From contig BSDZ01000094.1 of NCBI GenBank assembly GCA_030268105.1, positions 1,922,501 to 1,986,500 of the forward strand: a stretch of 64,000 nt of DNA. The letters run 5' to 3'. Both the position numbers and the translations under genes were made by a program. Below, one piece after another: positions 1 through 19,855 of the stretch (position 1 is its first letter; every line of letters starts with the position of its first letter). The notes under the pieces are model-generated. The model worked only from the letters and a program-made list of their open reading frames with translations, was not told the DNA's origin and ran no database searches. The stretch is from Volvox africanus (Eukaryota > Chlorophyta > Chlorophyceae > Chlamydomonadales > Volvocaceae).

Positions 1-1052
1 CCGTCACCCACTTGGAGCGGTACTACACGCCGATGGTGGGTTTCAGCATGCAGCGCGGGCATGAAATGACGTGACGTGCACGGACGTCACACACACAGAC
101 ACAGACACATAAGCATACACATGAGCATACACAGACACAGACACCCGGACACCCGTACGCATACACCCTTACACACAAACGCACCGCTTCCTTTGACCCG
201 CACCGTAGGGCCGATTCATCCATGTTCCTCCGCCCGAGCCGATGTCGAATTGGGATACGGGCTTTGGGCAGCCCTGGTGGAAGAACGCCAAGCGATATCA
301 GGTAGGGACAAAAAGGGAGATCGGAAAAATTATTTAAAAAGTTGTGCAAAGAAGGTGCGGGGATTAGGGGAGTGGTACAAGTGCGCCAGAAGATGAAGGG
401 CGGGAGTGGGTAAGCGAAAATGGAACGAATGAAAATGGATTGGATAAATTTGATTCCGATTCTGATTATGGTGGTAATGATGACGACGACGATGACGACG
501 ATGATGACGACGACGACGATGATGATGATGATGATGATGATGACGATGATGTACGATGATGATGATGTTGATGACGATCTTGTCACAAGCTCGCAACAGG
601 TCGAAAGGCCCAGATGCGCCAGGTGTCTCAGACGGGATGGGGACATCAAGCAACATAACTTGGAGGGAAAGACGAACGCAAAGCTAACTCATTCACAAGG
701 GAAGAAAAGGAAGAATGCTCAACCATTCAGAACAGAGAGAGGATTGAATAGGGCACCCGTAGCAGCGGGGAACACACGGGAGACGGACATGTTGAACTCA
801 GCAAAGGGCCCCCCCTCAACCTCCGGCTCAACCTCCGTTTTGAGGGGTTACACTATTTCTGCTGACTCCATCTCGTTTTACGATTTCCTTTCACGCCTCG
901 TTTGTTCCTTTATTTCTTCCCAGATCGGCTTCCTGTCAGCCCGCACCCGCGTGGTCCGTATTCGGAACGTGCTGACGGACCAGGAGGACCAGATCGAAGT
1001 GCCGTGTGAGGAAAAGCTGGTGGAGATCAGGTGAGGGGGTTCAGGGAGGAAT

Positions 1053-1123
<71 letters not shown>

Positions 1124-2310
1124 ATAGGTTTGCTGGTGGGTAATTGCTTATCCCCGTCGCTGAAGGCCTTCGTAAACGGTATATCCCCTTCTTTCCCCAA
1201 GCCCTGCCGACCCCGTTGCCTTCCTACTTCACCCCTCTGCCCGCTGCCCGCTGCCCGCTCCCCACTGCCCACCAACAATAGGGAGCGCTACCTTGATCTA
1301 AACGCTCACGCCAGGAGCTACACATGGAAGGCCATTATTCAAGATAAGGACACGGGGGCCCACGCGTTCAAGGTAGGGCGCTGGAGGCGGAAAGGAAAGG
1401 GCAGAGAAGGTTGAGAAGGTTGAGAAGGTTGAGAAAGGACAGTCAGACATGTCCCCTTAACTCTGTGATATGGGTTATTAAAAGGACTCGCTAGCTGGCA
1501 GCGACGCGCTATGAGCCAACCCGGTGCTGTGGAAACATACACAGCAGCTGTTGTATTATGCTCTAAGAAAGAGCTCGCGAGTTAATGTCAGGATTAGATA
1601 TCCTATTCATTATTATGATACTGCAGCAGCACATACACAAACACAAAGTCTTTCACGTTTGCTTTGACACACGCAACCTGGTCTGCTTTTTGTGTCTACT
1701 GAAACAAATACACTCCCTCCCACTGCATTAAATCCCCAGTAAAAATACCCCATTGTGCCCTTCCTGGTGGGGACGTTGTATTTTTGCACATAAAAAAATA
1801 ATCATGATAATCATGATAATCATAATTATATTAATAATAAAAATAACAATAATAATATAAACCTAATCTTATCTTATCTAATACAACACATGTGTTGAGA
1901 AGTCGATCCATTCATCTGCTGTGTGAATGGAGGAGGGCGTCCCTCTAGCACACCAGCGTGAGAAGCAGGGCGAGCTCCGCCCAGGTGGTTAGTGCTTAGT
2001 GGTTAGTGGTGAGCCTTTAGTGGACCTCGATGTGGTGAAGATATATTACCATTCGGTAAAACTCTAATCACCATCCAAACTTTTGATGGTGATAATGATT
2101 TACAATGATATAGATAATAATGATTTGAGATTCTCACCGACTCGATATGCTACCTGACATATGACCCCACAGGAGCTGGATCTTAACCTCACCTTGGCGG
2201 AAAACGGCGTCCCCGATGAGGGGCCTACGTTTGAGGACCACCACGTGCCCGGCGACTACTACATCCCTGTGCTCCACGTGTACTGGAACGACGACCTCAC
2301 CGTGGCCTGA
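1..2310 (+). CDS. CYB5D1: CYB5D1-type cytochrome b5 domain-containing protein 1, 5' truncated
   Basis: Five exons join in phase: 1-35 (partial), 209-301, 924-1030, 1282-1372 and 2173-2310, with TGA at 2308-2310. Visible segments in order are [26 protein letters not shown] followed by [45 protein letters not shown], and a C-terminus with [14 protein letters not shown]. The sequence and order match the part of CYB5D1 that follows the cytochrome b5 haem domain; the haem domain itself lies left of the window. In the family this is a ciliary protein, reported at the axonemal radial spoke and linked to control of ciliary beating; that role is family knowledge, not seen here. All introns are GT-AG, and introns 2 and 3 carry microsatellites. 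The identity is quite secure because the exons read through as one colinear protein. The symbol is that of the animal orthologue. Confidence 0.88.
477..565. repeat. (GAT/GAC)n trinucleotide repeat in CYB5D1 intron 2
   Basis: Imperfect GAT/GAC trinucleotides run through this stretch. It lies between the donor at 302 and the acceptor at 923, so it is intronic and the open frames across it are artefacts of the repeat. Confidence 0.85.
1052..1123. repeat. (GA)n microsatellite ending in a G run, CYB5D1 intron 3
   Basis: An almost pure GA dinucleotide tract of about 60 bases ends in about ten G residues. It starts about 20 bases after the donor at 1031. Confidence 0.9.
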
Positions 2311-3371
2311 TGCTGTGATGGCGACGTGGCCATCACGCGTGATGTCGTTAGGTTTTCGTGCCTGTTCGTTCACTCGCGCAGGAGTGGGGTCGTCCTGCCT
2401 TCCTTCGCTCATCTGATCTGATCTGGGCTTTGTGTCCGTCTTTTCGTCATGGCTGGTTTTCAGGCCGCAGGACAGACTGAAAGGGTATTAAGGGACGCAA
2501 GGGGTTTCAACGGGAAGGACAAGGGGAACGGCATCCAAAAGCTGAAAATGGGGATCCAAAATGACGAACGGAACGGCACTCCGTGCATGGCGACGGGAAG
2601 CAAGGCATAGCAAGGGGCGGGGTGGGGCAAGATCTAGTTTAGGGTAGGGGGCCGTAGAGTGGGGGAGAGGCATTCTTGCCATGCGTAGTATGCGGAATAC
2701 TATGTAGGATGGGGTATGGCGCATGGAACATATGGAGTACGTATTATGTTCGTAGGGTCCAACAAAGGTACAGCTAACAGAAGTCCTTTGTGCAACCATC
2801 CTTTTAACACACACACACACACACACACTCAAGCAACTCTGCGCATCCATAGAACCTCCCCAGCATGTGACTTACGTCTGGGCTCGTGTCACGACATAGT
2901 AGTGGAAAACGTACACAGTTCGTACACTTTGTTCATTCCTCTACCCCAACGACACACACACACACACTCAGCCATTCGACTTCGCTCTATCCGGCAGCAA
3001 TGATTTTTAGTAATTCAATTAATAGACCTTAACTTCTGCCGCTTTTGGTTCTGATATGTCTGATTTGCAAAAGCACAATTAAAAATATTCGATGGATTTC
3101 ACGAAATAATTTCCAGAGAAATAGAAAGTTGAACGGGGGCTGCTTTCCCTGGAGAGGCTTCAACGATCTTCAGCTTTTTGTTTGCTGCTTGCTAATGGGT
3201 TATGCATCTGTGTGCATATGTGCGCAAGGAATTAATGCGTCTCGCGAGCACGGCAAAGAATGATGCGACCTTTATCCTTCAAAGCACCGCACAATACGAC
3301 ACGACATTGCACGGTTCGGCTCGGCTCAGCCTGCCATGGCATGGCACGGAACGGAACTCGCTTGGAGCCTG

Positions 3372-3444
3372 AGGGCCGCAGTCTGCTGGGAGCTGCTGGG
3401 AATTTGCGGTATATCTATGTAGATATACAGGGTTAGATAGCATG
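3372..3444. repeat. 73-bp dispersed repeat, copy 1
   Basis: This matches 6718-6790 with two substitutions that I can see. It starts AGGGCCGCAGTCTGCTGGG and ends TTAGATAGCATG, and it contains a short inverted motif, ATATCTATGTAGATAT. The flanks of the two copies differ, so this is a dispersed element rather than a large duplication. Confidence 0.85.
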
Positions 3445-4567
3445 AGGCGAGGAGGTGTTTTGTGCGTTGTGTATGTGCGGTTTCCTCCCTGCACGTGCAC
3501 CCATAGCTTCTCGTCGCGCCGCGCGCTTTCCTTGCGCACGGGTGGTATTCAGACTTCGGCCTGCATGTCGTTGTCGCCATCACCCCCATCATTACCATCA
3601 CAACCATCGTGTTGAGAAGTCGGATGGGACCTTTCAGTGCTGCTTTTTTCAAGCAAGAACTACAACAGTCAGGCTTTACGTCGCAAGCTAAGATAGTGAA
3701 TAGTTGAGACGACACAGAACACTGGTTGGAAGAAGAAGAGAACACACAGCGGTGTTGGACAAAAAATCACATTTATAATAAATGCTTTGTCGGACTCAGC
3801 GCAGAGGGCAGAGCAGGGGTCAGGGCAGGGGGTAGAGCGGCGGTCAGAGCTCACATACGCACGTGCCGACATGCTGTACGGATGTACGACACTTCCCATT
3901 TTCGTACCATCAATGAAATGGTCCCTTTCCGATATGTTAATGGACTTTCAGCCTGATCGTTTCCGGCCATATCTCACCGCGGTGCTATGTGGGTCAAGTA
4001 CTTATGATTCATGGACGATACGGCACTTATCATGTATGACTTGCACTTTCATGTCGTGACACCCATACGGGCTAGTACGGGGCGCAACAGCGCGGTGGGG
4101 TGCGCGTGCGTTCAATGTTAGGCAGGAGGGGCCAGGCCAGGGCGCAGTTTCCACAGAAAACATGTGAACACAAAGCATTAGGCAGCAAGGACGGGGGATG
4201 GCGACAGTATGCGGTAAATGGTCGTTGGCAGGCGGCAGCCGGCAAATCATGAGTGTGAGTGTGAAAAACTGATTTTACATTATCACTTTTCTGAAGCTTA
4301 GCGAAGAAAACTAGGGTTTCTGCTTCACCCGAGGTAAGGGCGGTTGTGATTCTGGAGCAGGGAGGAGAGGTGTAAAGACTGCGGGGTGTTCGGCTCAACC
4401 ATTGGCTTTTAAATACGCCTCTGGGGACGAAAGTGTGTAACGAGGTTTAGCAGGAAACGTGGGTAGTCGTCCCATGGGTCCCTCAACACTCATTTGATCC
4501 TCAGTGAAACGTGCTTCCACGAGGCCTGACCCCAATTGACATCAACAGCAATGATAAATAATAATGA

Positions 4568-4799
4568 AATCATTATTATCATTAAAGTATGATAATTATC
4601 ATCATTACTTATTTATAATAATCATGATAACGATTTTTAGCTCCGTGCAACTCCGGTACTGTCCAACATAAACCCAACATAAGCGGCGAGGGTGACGATA
4701 GGGATGTGTCACGACCGAATAATACCGCGCATGATAGTAATCATAATCATAATCATAATCATAATCATAATCATAATCATAATCATAATCATAATCATA

Positions 4800-4870
<71 letters not shown>

Positions 4871-5010
4871 TATCATTATCATTATCATCATCATAATAAT
4901 AATACGCGCACCGCCGTAGCCTGGTGTGTATGTGTTAAGGGGGTGGGAAACAGTGGGGTTGCGTTGTATGGAGCCTCCCTTGTATGCATGCCCGCACCAG
5001 CGGAACCCGA
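4568..5010. repeat. Microsatellite-bearing dispersed repeat, copy A
   Basis: The left flank (about 4568-4738) and right flank (about 4908-5010) match copy B at 17670-18325. The match includes a near-identical block around CGATTTTTAGCTCCGTGCAA and the right-hand motif GCCGTAGCCTGG. Between the flanks copy A carries (AATCAT)n followed by (ATC)n, about 4739-4900, whereas copy B carries (AAT)n and (GGAGTA)n. No coding sequence is visible. Confidence 0.8.
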
Positions 5011-6717
5011 ATAGTAATATAATGTACAATCGAATGGCTGGATATATATACCGAAGCAGACATGAGCAGCATATCAAAAGCTGTACGACTTGCAAGCGTT
5101 AATCAAAGGCTATACGACTCGCAAGCGGTTATAAAAAGCTGTTCGACTTGCAATGGCCAAAACAAGCAAACCCTATGCACAAGCAAGCAAACAGTTCCTC
5201 TCTGTATGCATATGGACGACAACATATGGACGACAACACGGATTTGAATCCAAAGAAATGAGGGGGCACGGCGCTGTTGTATGTATGTATCCTTCTATGT
5301 CAGACGCTGCAGAGTAAAATATCTAGCTACTGATTGCCAATAATATTAAGGCTTGTGTATATATCGTCTTATTACAGATAAATAATTATAATTATATGTC
5401 ACTTCATCTTGCTCGTACTTATGCAACGCTCAGACTCAGCAGGACCCCACAACTTTAAACCCGCATGAGGTACAGCTGGAGAATCTTGTCGTACCGTCAT
5501 GGAGATGGTAGGTGCTAGAGTTTCTGCCTAGCTTCGTCATGTAGTATCCTGCTGAGGCGGGTCTCTACGATTATGAAGTATCTGGGATGGACCGTGTATA
5601 CATAGACATCTTCATTTCGATCGGGCATTTGCTGCATGCACGTAGGCGGATATGACATATGGGGATACAACAGGGCATACATGCACCTATCATGATGAAA
5701 CAATGACATGCATGCATAGGTTAAGAGGTTACAAGCAAAGTCAGGGGCGGTGGCACCGGATGAGGGGTGCAACAGCAGCAGCAGCAACAGCAACAACAAC
5801 AACAACAATAACAACAGCTCGATTGAAAAATGTCCGACACGCACAGTTCGCCGGTTGTCATTTAGCCGTACGCACGTACGTACGTACATGCAGGCTAGAC
5901 AGACTCACGGACTAGAAAGCTCAGCTCACCACATCATCAGCTGCATCCTGAGAGCGAGGCAGGGGGCCGGCATGCAGCTAGCTACGTCACCAAAAGGCGC
6001 GAAACACAGCGGCGCCGTCTGAACCCCTGAAAGCTAAAAATAAATAATAAACCGCAATAAACCACAAACCAAACTCGATTTGTGGAGAAAGAGAAAAAAC
6101 TACAAGACATGAACAATCGGTCTGCCGAAACACGGCAGGCCCCAAAGATGGTTGGGTGTAGGATATCTTTTGATTGTAGGATGCGACCTTTTAATTAACA
6201 TTATGTTATCATACATGATGTATGATGACAACCAGAAGCCACTACGAACCATCCAGCAACAAATTACCAACTGTCCTCACCGCCTGCAAAATATCATGCA
6301 TAGAGCTTAGAACATGATTGTTAGTTAGCCATGAAGCCATTGGATAGATCGGATCCATAATCAACAACCAATCAACTGCAAACTTATCACCCCATTCGTC
6401 ATTAAGGGATCTCTTAAGAGGTGGATATACAGAGAGGTCGCGCGGGAGGCTAACAAGCGTGCATGGACACGTGCGTACTATTTGACGACACCTGCATTCA
6501 TCCGCAAGAACTGACTTTATAAAAGGCAACATAACCCGCAGTATGTGCGTTATGTATCCCACCTACATGCAGGTTCGCTTCCTCTATATTGGTTCGACCA
6601 TATTGGTATGCTATGCAGTACCTACATGTACGTCACGTATCTATTGGATAGTTGTAACTCAACAGATAGAGGCACCTGCAGAAGCATATATATGGAATTT
6701 ATATACTATATATATTC

Positions 6718-6790
6718 AGGGCCGCAGTCTGCTGGGAGCTGGTGGGAATTTGCGGAATATCTATGTAGATATACAGGGTTAGATAGCATG
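6718..6790. repeat. 73-bp dispersed repeat, copy 2
   Basis: Second copy of the element at 3372-3444, in the same orientation, with two visible substitutions. Confidence 0.85.
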
Positions 6791-7472
6791 GATGTATCCT
6801 TCATATGGAGTATCCAGCGGCACAGAGCGGCACAGAGTGGTCATCCATCTTAACTGAACAACAGGGGTCTCCCCTTATGTGTTCATTTCCTAGGTAGGTA
6901 GCTAGGTAGGTAGATAGCTAGGTACTTAGATAGATAGATAGATGCTCTGGCACATAGATATTGCATATATATATTATATGTTATATGATATATATACAAC
7001 CTCGCTCTCCGATCGTTTCCAATAGATCTGCGCCACCAGATGCACGCACCATCTAGTCCATGCGATATGATCGATATCACGGATGCCGTACACATACAGA
7101 ATACGTGACGGCGGTTTGTTATCATTCTCAGCAGATAGAAAACACTTCTCTCACAGCCAGGAATGTACGGCATGTGACGAGCGATAACATCATTCTTGTA
7201 ATTGGGCCCCTGTGATGTTTGGCGTTGATGTAACTGTATGTTCAACTCATCATAACGACCCGATCTCTAAATTTTGTATAATCATTATTATCCGACGCTA
7301 CATGCATGCAACGATGTACGGTGTACGATGAACTTGTTTCGAAACATCAGGCGGTGCCAGCGGTTAGACGGATGGTTAGACACGCTGCTAAGCCTCTTAT
7401 GGCATTCGCTCGGGTGCACCCGGACGAATTCCATCATTCATACAAAGTATCGCCACAACTGCAGCAGCAGCA

Positions 7473-7503
<31 letters not shown>

Positions 7504-8004
7504 GGTGGCAGCAATAGCACAACAACAGCAGCAGCAGCAGCGGTGACAGCCAAGCGAACTAAAGCAGCAAGACAGCAGCTCCGAGACCACCACTAATGAA
7601 TGCGTCACTTGGGCGTGTAATGGATCGACTATGGATCCTACCTCTCAGCCACCAGCACGAAGAAGGGATGGAAATCGCCTCCCGGGTCTCCATGTTCTTT
7701 AATCAACAATTATGATAGCCGAAAATCAGTTATACATCGAACGACATAACCTCCCCTTCATCGGGTTACAATACTGATCCCGCTCTGAGCCCTATGGAAT
7801 TGCTCAAGGCAGAGATGACATATATATCGACTGTATCGCGCCCAGTGTTTTATCGTGTTGAACTTTCCGCGAAGGGTCACAAGAGTTAAAACAAGATTAT
7901 GCAACTTAAGGGGTTAATTATCAACATTACGAGGATACGCCGTTTTTACCGAGGTACGCAGCCATAGTTTCTTGCATCTTTGCTTGCCTTCTCGGTCTGG
8001 CGTC

Positions 8005-8072
8005 AACGGTCTTTATTAGCCAACGGTCTTCACCCAACGGTCGTCATCAGTGAACGGTAATGAGCCAACGGT
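8005..8072 (+). promoter_or_regulatory. Cluster of five AACGGT motifs with regular spacing
   Basis: AACGGT occurs at 8005, 8022, 8036, 8053 and 8067, so the steps are 17, 14, 17 and 14 bases. AACGG is the core of the plant mitosis-specific activator element bound by three-repeat MYB factors. Whether that applies here is inference. The array could equally be a degenerate 31-base tandem repeat without function, and no confident gene starts next to it. Confidence 0.3.
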
Positions 8073-8130
8073 GACCTATGAGCTTACTTAAACCCTTACT
8101 TCGTTCTTTGATTGCCGTACATACGTACTG

Positions 8131-8681
8131 CCATGTATGGCTATGCTCCCATCTCGCTTCCCATTCCCATTCCTTTTCTCAAACAACGGATCTTCCCCTT
8201 CGCGCGTATGGGGGCGAGAAGTGATGGAGGGCGGGCTTCAGGTACTCTAGGGATCTCAAGGCATACATACATAGATACGTACATATATGTGTGTTCAGGC
8301 ACGACTGTTATGGCACGACTAGTATGCCCCTGGAGTTCCAGGTTCTACCCCAACCAAGAGCGGGCCAAAGACCCTAAAGTTAAGGGCTGGGTGCCCCCAT
8401 GTCGATGGACGGTGACGACCCCAATTAAAGAGACCTGCGAGCTGACCAGTAGCGGAGTTGACGCCTTAGTAAATTCGGCAGATTCCGCTGGATGCTGGAT
8501 GTGGTGGGTGCTGAACCTGGGAAAACCACTGATTTCGGAGAAGTCGGCATGGGAGACTGGAAGAGGGTGCCCCGAAACACCGGGGAAGGTAGGGACTGCC
8601 AGGTTAGTGGCCACGGGTGATGTACCCCCCTATCCTACACACATACATCCATGCGCCGCAAGTTGTTTTGCCAGCAGCTAG
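8131..8681 (+). other. Uncharacterised open reading frame
   Basis: From the first ATG at 8131 the frame is open for about 180 codons. I recognise no domain. The middle part is rich in Trp, Pro and Gly. There is no clear splice structure, and the minus strand is open over much of the same interval. It starts about 60 bases after the AACGGT array. It may be chance, an old retroelement piece, or an exon of an unknown gene. Confidence 0.15.
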
Positions 8682-8695
8682 AGCTCAGTCCCCTC

Positions 8696-15722
<7,027 letters not shown>

Positions 15723-17669
15723 CGTATTGTCGCGGCGTCGAAATGAGATGGCAATAGCCCAGTTAATTGGCACTAATTGGTACTGGATATGAATAAGTAT
15801 ATTGGTGTTTAGGTTGCAAAAGCAATTCAGCCAATGTGGCCGGGGTACGAGCAAGAACGGTTAGAAACTGTAAGAGAATGCATCATTACCAACATTCGCG
15901 CTGTCATGCAAGCGACGTACGATGTTTTTTCTGTTCCAAGATGTTTGGAACGACTTTGAACAAAGTTGCTGCGTCCCTTTGGTCGTGAAACGGAAGGTGA
16001 TAGCGAGACGCCACACAGAAAGGTATGGTCTAACCAGGGTGAGGTAATACAAAACGTCGTATGTAATATTATAAGTGGGAGCATCACTTGGGTCAGCAGC
16101 TTAGGATAATACAGTGCAGTGCATGATGTTACCCGCATTGTTGTACGTCGTAACGCGATGTTAACTTAGTACCGTCTGGAAGGGCACCAAGTTTTTCCAA
16201 CTATCTTTCCTTGTGACGAGATTATTAAGGCATTAATTAATGTCTCGGTTACCATTATTCCTTACCTTCCAATGGGAAGGATGAGCAATGAACAAGTCGG
16301 CGCGCGGCCGCTTGAAAGGCAAAATCTCCAGTAAACTCCATAGCTCCAGTCATGTTTAAAACAATAAGCTCGTTCGCTTGATGCAGTGCCGTATGAATGA
16401 ACCGTTGAAGTCACCGACACATTTATTCAAATCACCACAGCCAAACTCTAAATAGAATTCTATTAGGATTAAGTTGAGTGATTCAATTCACAATTATTTG
16501 GTTATGTCATAAAGACCGTTTAGATGTTGATATCTGCGTCGAACCTTATTACTGGAAGTTGCCGGAGACTGTCTGAGGTCACAATTAAATATCATAATGA
16601 GCTTCATAAAAAACTTTCAATCTTAAAACTGTATTACATGCTATGAAAACCGAAACTAAGACTTGGAAAAGTGCACCATGGCCTAATAAGACGTTGTCGA
16701 CAAGATACAATCGGAGACCTCTGTTTCGAGGCCAAGGAATTTTTGCGATGATATTCGGAAAGCTACCAGAAACAAAAAGAGGTCACCGTTTCTCCGTTTA
16801 AGGATGCACGATGTACCGATCGTACAGGATCGCACAACACGTTGAAACGGTGTAGTTCAAAACGGGGCTGTCCAACGGACCGCTCTTGGCCAACCGCGAG
16901 CGGTTTCGAAGTGCCGGATCTTGACGATTATAAAAGAGAGTACAAGGCAACTCTCCATCCGTTCGACTGCGTTCCGTATCTCCGCAGGGGCGAATTCCCC
17001 TTTCATCCTATCAACCACTTCTCATCTCGCAGATCAAGCTTAACGGCGCTTAACATTTCATAAATTCCACAACAGCGATATCTTAAACTGTTCCTATCCT
17101 GTGCAGACAAGCATATTTCTCCCCATCGGCGTTTGATTTTTTTATAATGATCGAGTTTGCAGACGTTTGCCGCGTTAGGGTATATCTATGTAAAATTAAG
17201 GTCTCTTTTTGGACCTCATTGGTGAAGACCTCTTCATTCTTGCGTTTAGTTAAAGTCATGTTTAAAGCCAGATGAGCCAGCCTTGTTGTATAATGAAGTG
17301 TGGTATGTATGTATAGGTTTATAGGTTTATAGGTTTATATATACATGGCACAACAAGGCTGGAAAAGCTATCTACATTCGAGACGTTTGTTTTAGAAGAC
17401 ATTGGTTGATACGTCCATCGGACCTGGGGGAGTTTAGCAGAACACGGCAGGACTGACCCGTCCACATCTGGATGAGTCTTGAGACGTCTCAATCAGGCGT
17501 ATAGATCTGATCCCGATCTCCCCGTATACACAACACACCCACTTGCCCACCCACCCCATGTATCTTGCCGGTTTCCGACGACAAGTAATTATGCCTTGTA
17601 CGAGTAACCATGCCTTATATCGTTACACATATATAACGATATAGCAATATAATTATATAAAAGATAAAT
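15723..17669. other. AT-rich stretch without a recognisable gene
   Basis: Only short, overlapping frames occur. The minus strand around 15861-16052 is open for 63 codons but shows no domain that I recognise. A (GTTTATAG)n-like tract lies at about 17313-17338. Nothing else is supported. Confidence 0.5.
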
Positions 17670-18325
<656 letters not shown>

Positions 18326-19067
18326 TTATCTCGACCCACTTTCTAATTGATTGTGTTTTTGGGCGGGCCCCGGAGCGGAAGCGCTCAGGGGGCCCACCCT
18401 GTGGGATTGCCCATGTCCGTCGGTCTCTCTGTAAGAATGTGACGGACCAAACATAATATCTCGCCCGGCGGAAACGCGATATTGGTCACATATTACATTC
18501 TATATTGCAAGGTATCTTTATTTTGGCCAATAACAATCGTATGAGTACAAACAAGTTTGTCAGTCTCCTTTCACCCTGGTCAAGGTCACATCAACACCTC
18601 TCGGCCTAAAATTCGTTCCAAAAGGTGCCGCGTCTCTCATAATGGAAGTCTGGCATGACGGCGTGAAATGAATCGAACAACAAGTTTGGATGACCAAGCT
18701 GCTTTCACAGGCATGGCGGTTTGCCACCAGAAGGTCGACGAATTTGCTTACAGTTATCTACAAAGAATGTAACGTTGTGTACAATTAATTTAAGCCCATT
18801 CTCGGGGCACAAAAGTTCCACAATCCGACATGGAGCTCGATGCTGTGGGGTGAATTGCTGAAGCCGCAGGCATTTCGGAGATACAGCATAAAGCTTTCCA
18901 TCAGTAGTACTGGCGACACTCTAACACTTGACGTCCTCGCCGTTCGCTTTGGCGAAATGTGTACGACGGCGTGAGCGGCGTGAGGTCCTTGCCCTTGCGT
19001 TTGCAGTCGTTTGCCTGCTGAACGTCATGAGCCGGCATTATCGCAAACTCGCAAACTTCAAACCCTT
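18326..19067. other. Intergenic stretch downstream of the retroelement fragment
   Basis: No gene is visible. The sequence shifts from GC-rich (18355-18400) to AT-rich. It could be 3' sequence of the minus-strand retroelement fragment that starts at 19068, but no terminal repeat was found. Confidence 0.4.
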
Positions 19068-19855
19068 TCATTGGGAAGTAACCGGCCTGTACGGATTGTG
19101 GGCGGCCCCGCCCTTTTTCCGGCTTTGAGAAAGCCGACACCCTACTTGTCCATCACTCTTCTGGTGCGGATGATCGCACCTGCCATTTCCACTGTTTGCT
19201 GATGGATATTTTGGGAGGCACGTATAGCTCCTGGAATCTGGGTCCACTCCGAGTTGGCATAGCATAGGTGTCAAGGCTTTTGGTAGAGCGCCAGTGGACC
19301 CCAGCGTGACGGTTTGTGCATCAATATGACAAACTGTCCACCCGGCTTTTGTCAATTCCTCCTTCAGTTTCACATGCTGTTCCGTTTCAAGGTCAGCTTT
19401 TCTGTTCGTTGCAGGTCCCCAGTGTATCCTACTTCGATTATGTAGGCTACATGCGGTTTCTTGTCTTGTGGTCCCTTGTAATGTCTATCCTTAGTTCTCC
19501 AAAGGGCTAGGGTGGGCATAAACAGTATATCTGGCCTAGGGCGACTGATTTGTTCGTTGGGGAGGTTAGGTAGCATCCAGCCTGGAATGCGTGTTCTGTG
19601 ACAGTATTGTGGGAGATCCTCAGCCTTCCCTGCATCCATGATCATCAGACCGCCTCCGTGTCCATCAGCCTTTGTGGAGGCAATCTGCAATTTGTCTTGT
19701 GGATTGATTGTGTCTGTTGATATACATTCATTCCCTTCATGGTAGGGTGTTTGCTTGCATCCACGTAGTATGTTTGCTACCGAGTCGGTCATAGGGCCCT
19801 CACTCCTTGTTGCATGTACGATAGATGGGGCAGTTCCCATCCCCACGACGGCCAT
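19068..19855 (-). pseudogene. Decayed retroelement C-terminal, nuclease-like fragment
   Basis: Two minus-strand frames join by a one-base frameshift near 19373. The first, from 19855, contains PGWMLPNLPN, SRPRPDILFMP and AYIIEVGYTGDL. The second continues EQHVKLKEELTKAGW, TVTLGSTGALPKAL and QLGVD. The order RPDI, then a strand ending EVGY, then a helix ending AGW-V resembles the C-terminal domain of reverse-transcriptase proteins from chlorophyte non-LTR elements, and its spacing recalls PD-(D/E)XK nucleases. The family call is from memory of such proteins. The frameshift and lack of an intact upstream reverse transcriptase mark it as dead. Confidence 0.5.

Larger units (their letters stand above)
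2311..8695. other. Intergenic region without a convincing gene
   Basis: Open frames here are short, overlap on both strands and match no family I recognise. The stretch holds CA tracts (2806-2828, 2952-2968), CAG/CAA tracts (5771-5817, 7459-7545), AT-rich sequence, copy A of a microsatellite-bearing dispersed repeat, both copies of a 73-bp repeat and an AACGGT array. The longest frame, about 8131-8681 on the plus strand, is listed separately. Confidence 0.6.

Noticed and set aside
4739..4900. CRISPR-like regular repeats
   Set aside because: A simple hexanucleotide microsatellite with no spacers, in a eukaryotic sequence.
15861..16138. Minus-strand frame with LYYLTLVRPYLSVW
   Set aside because: It superficially recalls LINE reverse transcriptase ends, but no other reverse transcriptase motif or continuing frame is present.
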